This document shows positions 13,433 through 14,921 of a DNA stretch of 14,921 nt, piece after piece. Numbering within the stretch: position 1 is the first letter of the stretch; the number at the start of each line of letters is the position of its first letter. Source of the DNA: Thermoplasmata archaeon (lineage in GTDB: Archaea > Thermoplasmatota > Thermoplasmata > GCA-020350865); contig CP070726.1 of NCBI GenBank assembly GCA_020350865.1, positions 1,970,583-1,985,503 on the forward strand, read 5' to 3'. The notes below the pieces were generated by a model. It saw only the letters and a list, made by a program, of their open reading frames with translations. It ran no database searches and was not told the origin of the DNA. The translations under genes were made by a program, and so were the position numbers.

Positions 13433-14380
13433 CTACCCAAGCCATAAGAAAGTTAGGAACGATGCAACAGGCATATATTTACCAGTTTCTATCCCCCAGC
13501 GCGCTTCATAGAACTGTGCAATAGTCAAAACAGAGCCTCTTGAATTTCCTAACTGGAGGTTGGTAATGTATGTCAGGTAGGAATCGGATGTTTTATTCCC
13601 TAAGAGCTCTAGGTCAATCACCACAAGGTTAACATAGAGTTTCTGTCGCAGCCTGAATTGATAATCCTTTACTACCCTGAACCACAGTCCGGAGGTGCGT
13701 TGCACCTCCTTTTTGACACGATTGTTCTTTCTCATGGGCATGATGTATCTGAGTCCCAGCTCTTCGATAGCTCGAATTACACCGCCGGAATTGAACCCGC
13801 GATCGAGAAGAACGACACGTATTCTTACATGTTTCATCGCTTCCCTAAGCAAAGCATCCACAATCTTTGCTTTGGGAGCAAAGATGGATACCGGGATCAT
13901 TGCGATCTCCAGCCTCCTTCCATCCTCCACCACCGCCAGGGTTGCAACCCGATGGAAGTATCTGGTTCCGTTCTTTTCCTTACCCGTAGAGCAGTTTATA
14001 TCCCGCTTTTTGCCATAGTATTCCCTGTCCCAGAAATCAATGGCAGCTGTAACCCTTTTCCGAAACCATCTCTTGCGCTTGGCCTCGCCGATAATATTCC
14101 TGTTGATAGAAAGGAGTGCTTTCAGTGACTCCTCCTTCTTCTCTTTCAGTCTCCGAAAAATAGTATCTGCATCGGGTACTGTCACATGCCAGACATCTCT
14201 CAATCGAGTTACTGCGCTTTCTACAAATGTCTGTAACACTGCGGTGTACACTAACACCCGTAGGATCTCTATTGGTGTGTATCTCGTGTTGTAACTGCCT
14301 TTTGTCACGACACCATTCTTTACAATCCTTTCAAAATGTCTATTAATCCGTTTTCCTATACCTCTTATCGCCTGTTGCAT
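13433..14380 (-). CDS. DDE transposase, ISH3/IS4-like, C-terminally truncated
   Basis: The enzyme cuts and rejoins the ends of the surrounding insertion sequence. From the ATG at 14380 it has 315 residues. The predicted DDE triad is visible: D115 in AAIDFWDREYYG, D193 in VVLLDRGFNSGG, and E298 in FYEARWGIETG. The region RYTPIEILRVLVYTAVLQ and the spacing of the motifs recall ISH3-type archaeal transposases. That family continues well past the RWGIETG motif with a hydrophobic helical tail; here only KYMPVASFLTFLWLG follows before the stop, so the C-terminus appears lost by an internal deletion or frameshift and the enzyme is probably inactive. GGAGGG 7 bases upstream favours the 14380 start; an in-frame ATG at 14434 would add 18 unlikely residues. 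Confidence 0.8.
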   Translation of the reverse strand: MQQAIRGIGKRINRHFERIVKNGVVTKGSYNTRYTPIEILRVLVYTAVLQTFVESAVTRLRDVWHVTVPDADTIFRRLKEKKEESLKALLSINRNIIGEAKRKRWFRKRVTAAIDFWDREYYGKKRDINCSTGKEKNGTRYFHRVATLAVVEDGRRLEIAMIPVSIFAPKAKIVDALLREAMKHVRIRVVLLDRGFNSGGVIRAIEELGLRYIMPMRKNNRVKKEVQRTSGLWFRVVKDYQFRLRQKLYVNLVVIDLELLGNKTSDSYLTYITNLQLGNSRGSVLTIAQFYEARWGIETGKYMPVASFLTFLWLG

Positions 14381-14392
14381 CCCATCCCTCCT

Positions 14393-14406
14393 CGGCCCTA
14401 TGGCCG
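14393..14406 (-). promoter_or_regulatory. Small hairpin before the transposase ribosome-binding site
   Basis: CGGCC (14393-14397) and GGCCG (14402-14406) pair around a 4-base loop, immediately upstream of the GGAGGG motif. Insertion sequences often carry such structures to limit transposase translation from outside transcripts; that role is inferred. Confidence 0.3.
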
Positions 14407-14466
14407 GGTAGATGTTAAATGAGGAATGGCGCAATAGGCACTATTCTTTTACGGTTTGAAACATTA

Positions 14467-14486
14467 AAACACTTGCGGAGGTACTA
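14467..14486 (-). repeat. IS right terminal inverted repeat
   Basis: This is the partner of the repeat at 13315-13334, reading TAGTACCTCCGCAAGTGTTT on the minus strand. Confidence 0.85.
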
Positions 14487-14501
14487 TCTTATATAGAAGA
14501 A

Positions 14502-14509
14502 TTTATATG
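14502..14509 (+). promoter_or_regulatory. TATA box of the repeat-protein gene
   Basis: TTTATATG lies 42-49 bases before the ATG at 14551 and 16 bases outside the insertion sequence. A second A+T-rich element at 14520-14531 is too close to the start codon unless the message is leaderless. Confidence 0.45.
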
Positions 14510-14550
14510 CTTCCAGATGCATTTATATTTTAGTATGAAGGGTGGCAAAT

Positions 14551-14921
14551 ATGCGAAGAAGAACAATTCTCCTTATGATTTGTACTTTGATGATTTCTAC
14601 TTCATTTGTGGTGGCTGAATCTTCAAAAACAAGCCCTAGTGCAGGAATATCATCAGTAATTGAATACCAGATTGGCGCCAAGGGCATTTATAGTAATGGT
14701 TCAGTCTGGGTGGAGTATTGGTCCGATTGGGCATCAGACGGTGACGAGGCAGAGGTGACTTATGAATCTATGTCCTGGTATGGTATTTATGAAATAAAAT
14801 TAAGGGCTCCGGGCTATCATGTTGAATACCAGATTGGTACCAAGGTTCTTTTAAGTAATGGTTCAGTCTGGTTGGAGTATTGGTCTAATTGGGCGTCAGA
14901 TGGCGACGAGGCAGAAGTTAC
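14551..14921 (+). CDS. Secreted protein with 54-residue tandem repeats (5' part)
   Basis: The frame is open to the window edge; 123 residues are visible. Residues 1-22 form a classic signal peptide: basic MRRR, a hydrophobic core (TILLMICTLMISTSFVV), and AES as cleavage region. After a Ser/Thr-rich spacer come tandem copies of a 54-residue unit, which begin EYQIG and contain SNGSVW, EYWS, WASDGDEAEV and, in the first copy, YGIYEIKLRAPGYH. Each copy has the N-glycosylation sequon N-G-S. The unit is rich in Trp, Tyr and acidic residues and probably forms beta strands; the protein should lie outside the cell. I do not recognise the family. GGGTGG (14540-14545) is the ribosome-binding site. The gene diverges from the RHH gene, with the insertion sequence between them. 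Confidence 0.75.
   Translation, partial: MRRRTILLMICTLMISTSFVVAESSKTSPSAGISSVIEYQIGAKGIYSNGSVWVEYWSDWASDGDEAEVTYESMSWYGIYEIKLRAPGYHVEYQIGTKVLLSNGSVWLEYWSNWASDGDEAEV
14662..14921 (+). repeat. Tandem DNA repeat, 162-bp period
   Basis: The first unit spans 14662-14823; the second starts at 14824 and is cut off at 14921. Across the 98 bases that can be compared most positions agree, and many differences are silent (GAC/GAT, GCA/GCG, GAG/GAA), so the copies have diverged under protein-level selection. Confidence 0.85.

Larger units (their letters stand above)
13315..14486 (-). mobile_element. ISH3/IS4-like insertion sequence, 1,172 bp
   Basis: Terminal inverted repeats of 20 bp enclose one transposase gene on the minus strand. 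Left end TAGTACTTCCGCAAGTATTT, right end (complement) TAGTACCTCCGCAAGTGTTT, matching at 18 of 20 positions. I see no target-site duplication of 4-9 bases: the flanks read CGATTTT on the left and TCTTATA on the right. At most a TA dinucleotide is shared if the ends are drawn two bases further in. The element lies between two divergent promoters, those of the RHH gene and of the repeat-protein gene. It is shorter than ISH3-type elements usually are, in keeping with a transposase that ends early. Confidence 0.8.

Noticed and set aside
13658..14128. Plus-strand frames inside the insertion sequence
   Set aside because: They are antisense to the transposase and lack start signals.
14662..14921. The repeats at the right edge as a CRISPR array
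   Set aside because: The period is 162 bases, the whole unit is coding in one frame, and there are no short repeats separated by unique spacers.

Overview
The window reads as a euryarchaeal chromosome segment. The signs are: two consecutive ether-lipid genes (a UbiA-type prenyltransferase and geranylgeranylglyceryl phosphate synthase), an exosome Csl4 subunit, the archaeal AMP phosphorylase / ribose-1,5-bisphosphate isomerase pair, TATA-like boxes 25-50 bases before start codons, and Shine-Dalgarno motifs of the GGTGAT/GGAGG type. A Thermoplasmatota-like archaeon is my guess; no gene here settles the lineage.

Positions 1-11,110 are mostly ordinary housekeeping genes of moderate G+C. From left to right they are: the end of a UbiA prenyltransferase and GGGP synthase (+); a 55-residue unknown protein (+); an M29-type aminopeptidase (-); a divergent, A+T-richer GT-C-like membrane glycosyltransferase (+); NAD synthetase (+); and convergent with it AMP phosphorylase and R15P isomerase (-), two enzymes of the archaeal nucleotide-salvage route that feeds type III RubisCO, which is not in this window. 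Then come a small coiled-coil protein overlapped by a competing antisense mini-ORF, and a compact minus-strand set: PrsW-like membrane protease, then METTL5-like RNA methyltransferase, then Csl4.

From about 11,110 to the right edge the sequence becomes visibly A+T-rich and accessory in character. It holds a minus-strand operon of a 51-residue, an 82-residue and a 357-residue protein. The largest carries an R-D-x3-H motif like that of HEPN ribonucleases, and its start codon sits at the edge of a perfect 10-bp hairpin. Next is a ribbon-helix-helix regulator with a near-perfect palindromic operator placed at its predicted transcription start. Then comes a 1,172-bp ISH3/IS4-like insertion sequence with 20-bp terminal inverted repeats (18/20 matching) and a transposase that ends early. 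The window closes inside a secreted protein made of 54-residue tandem repeats.

The best candidate for something undescribed is the A+T-rich three-gene operon at 11,373-12,888. The function of its largest product is inferred from one motif only. No CRISPR array, rRNA or tRNA was seen. No stretch over 300 bases lacks a gene or element.
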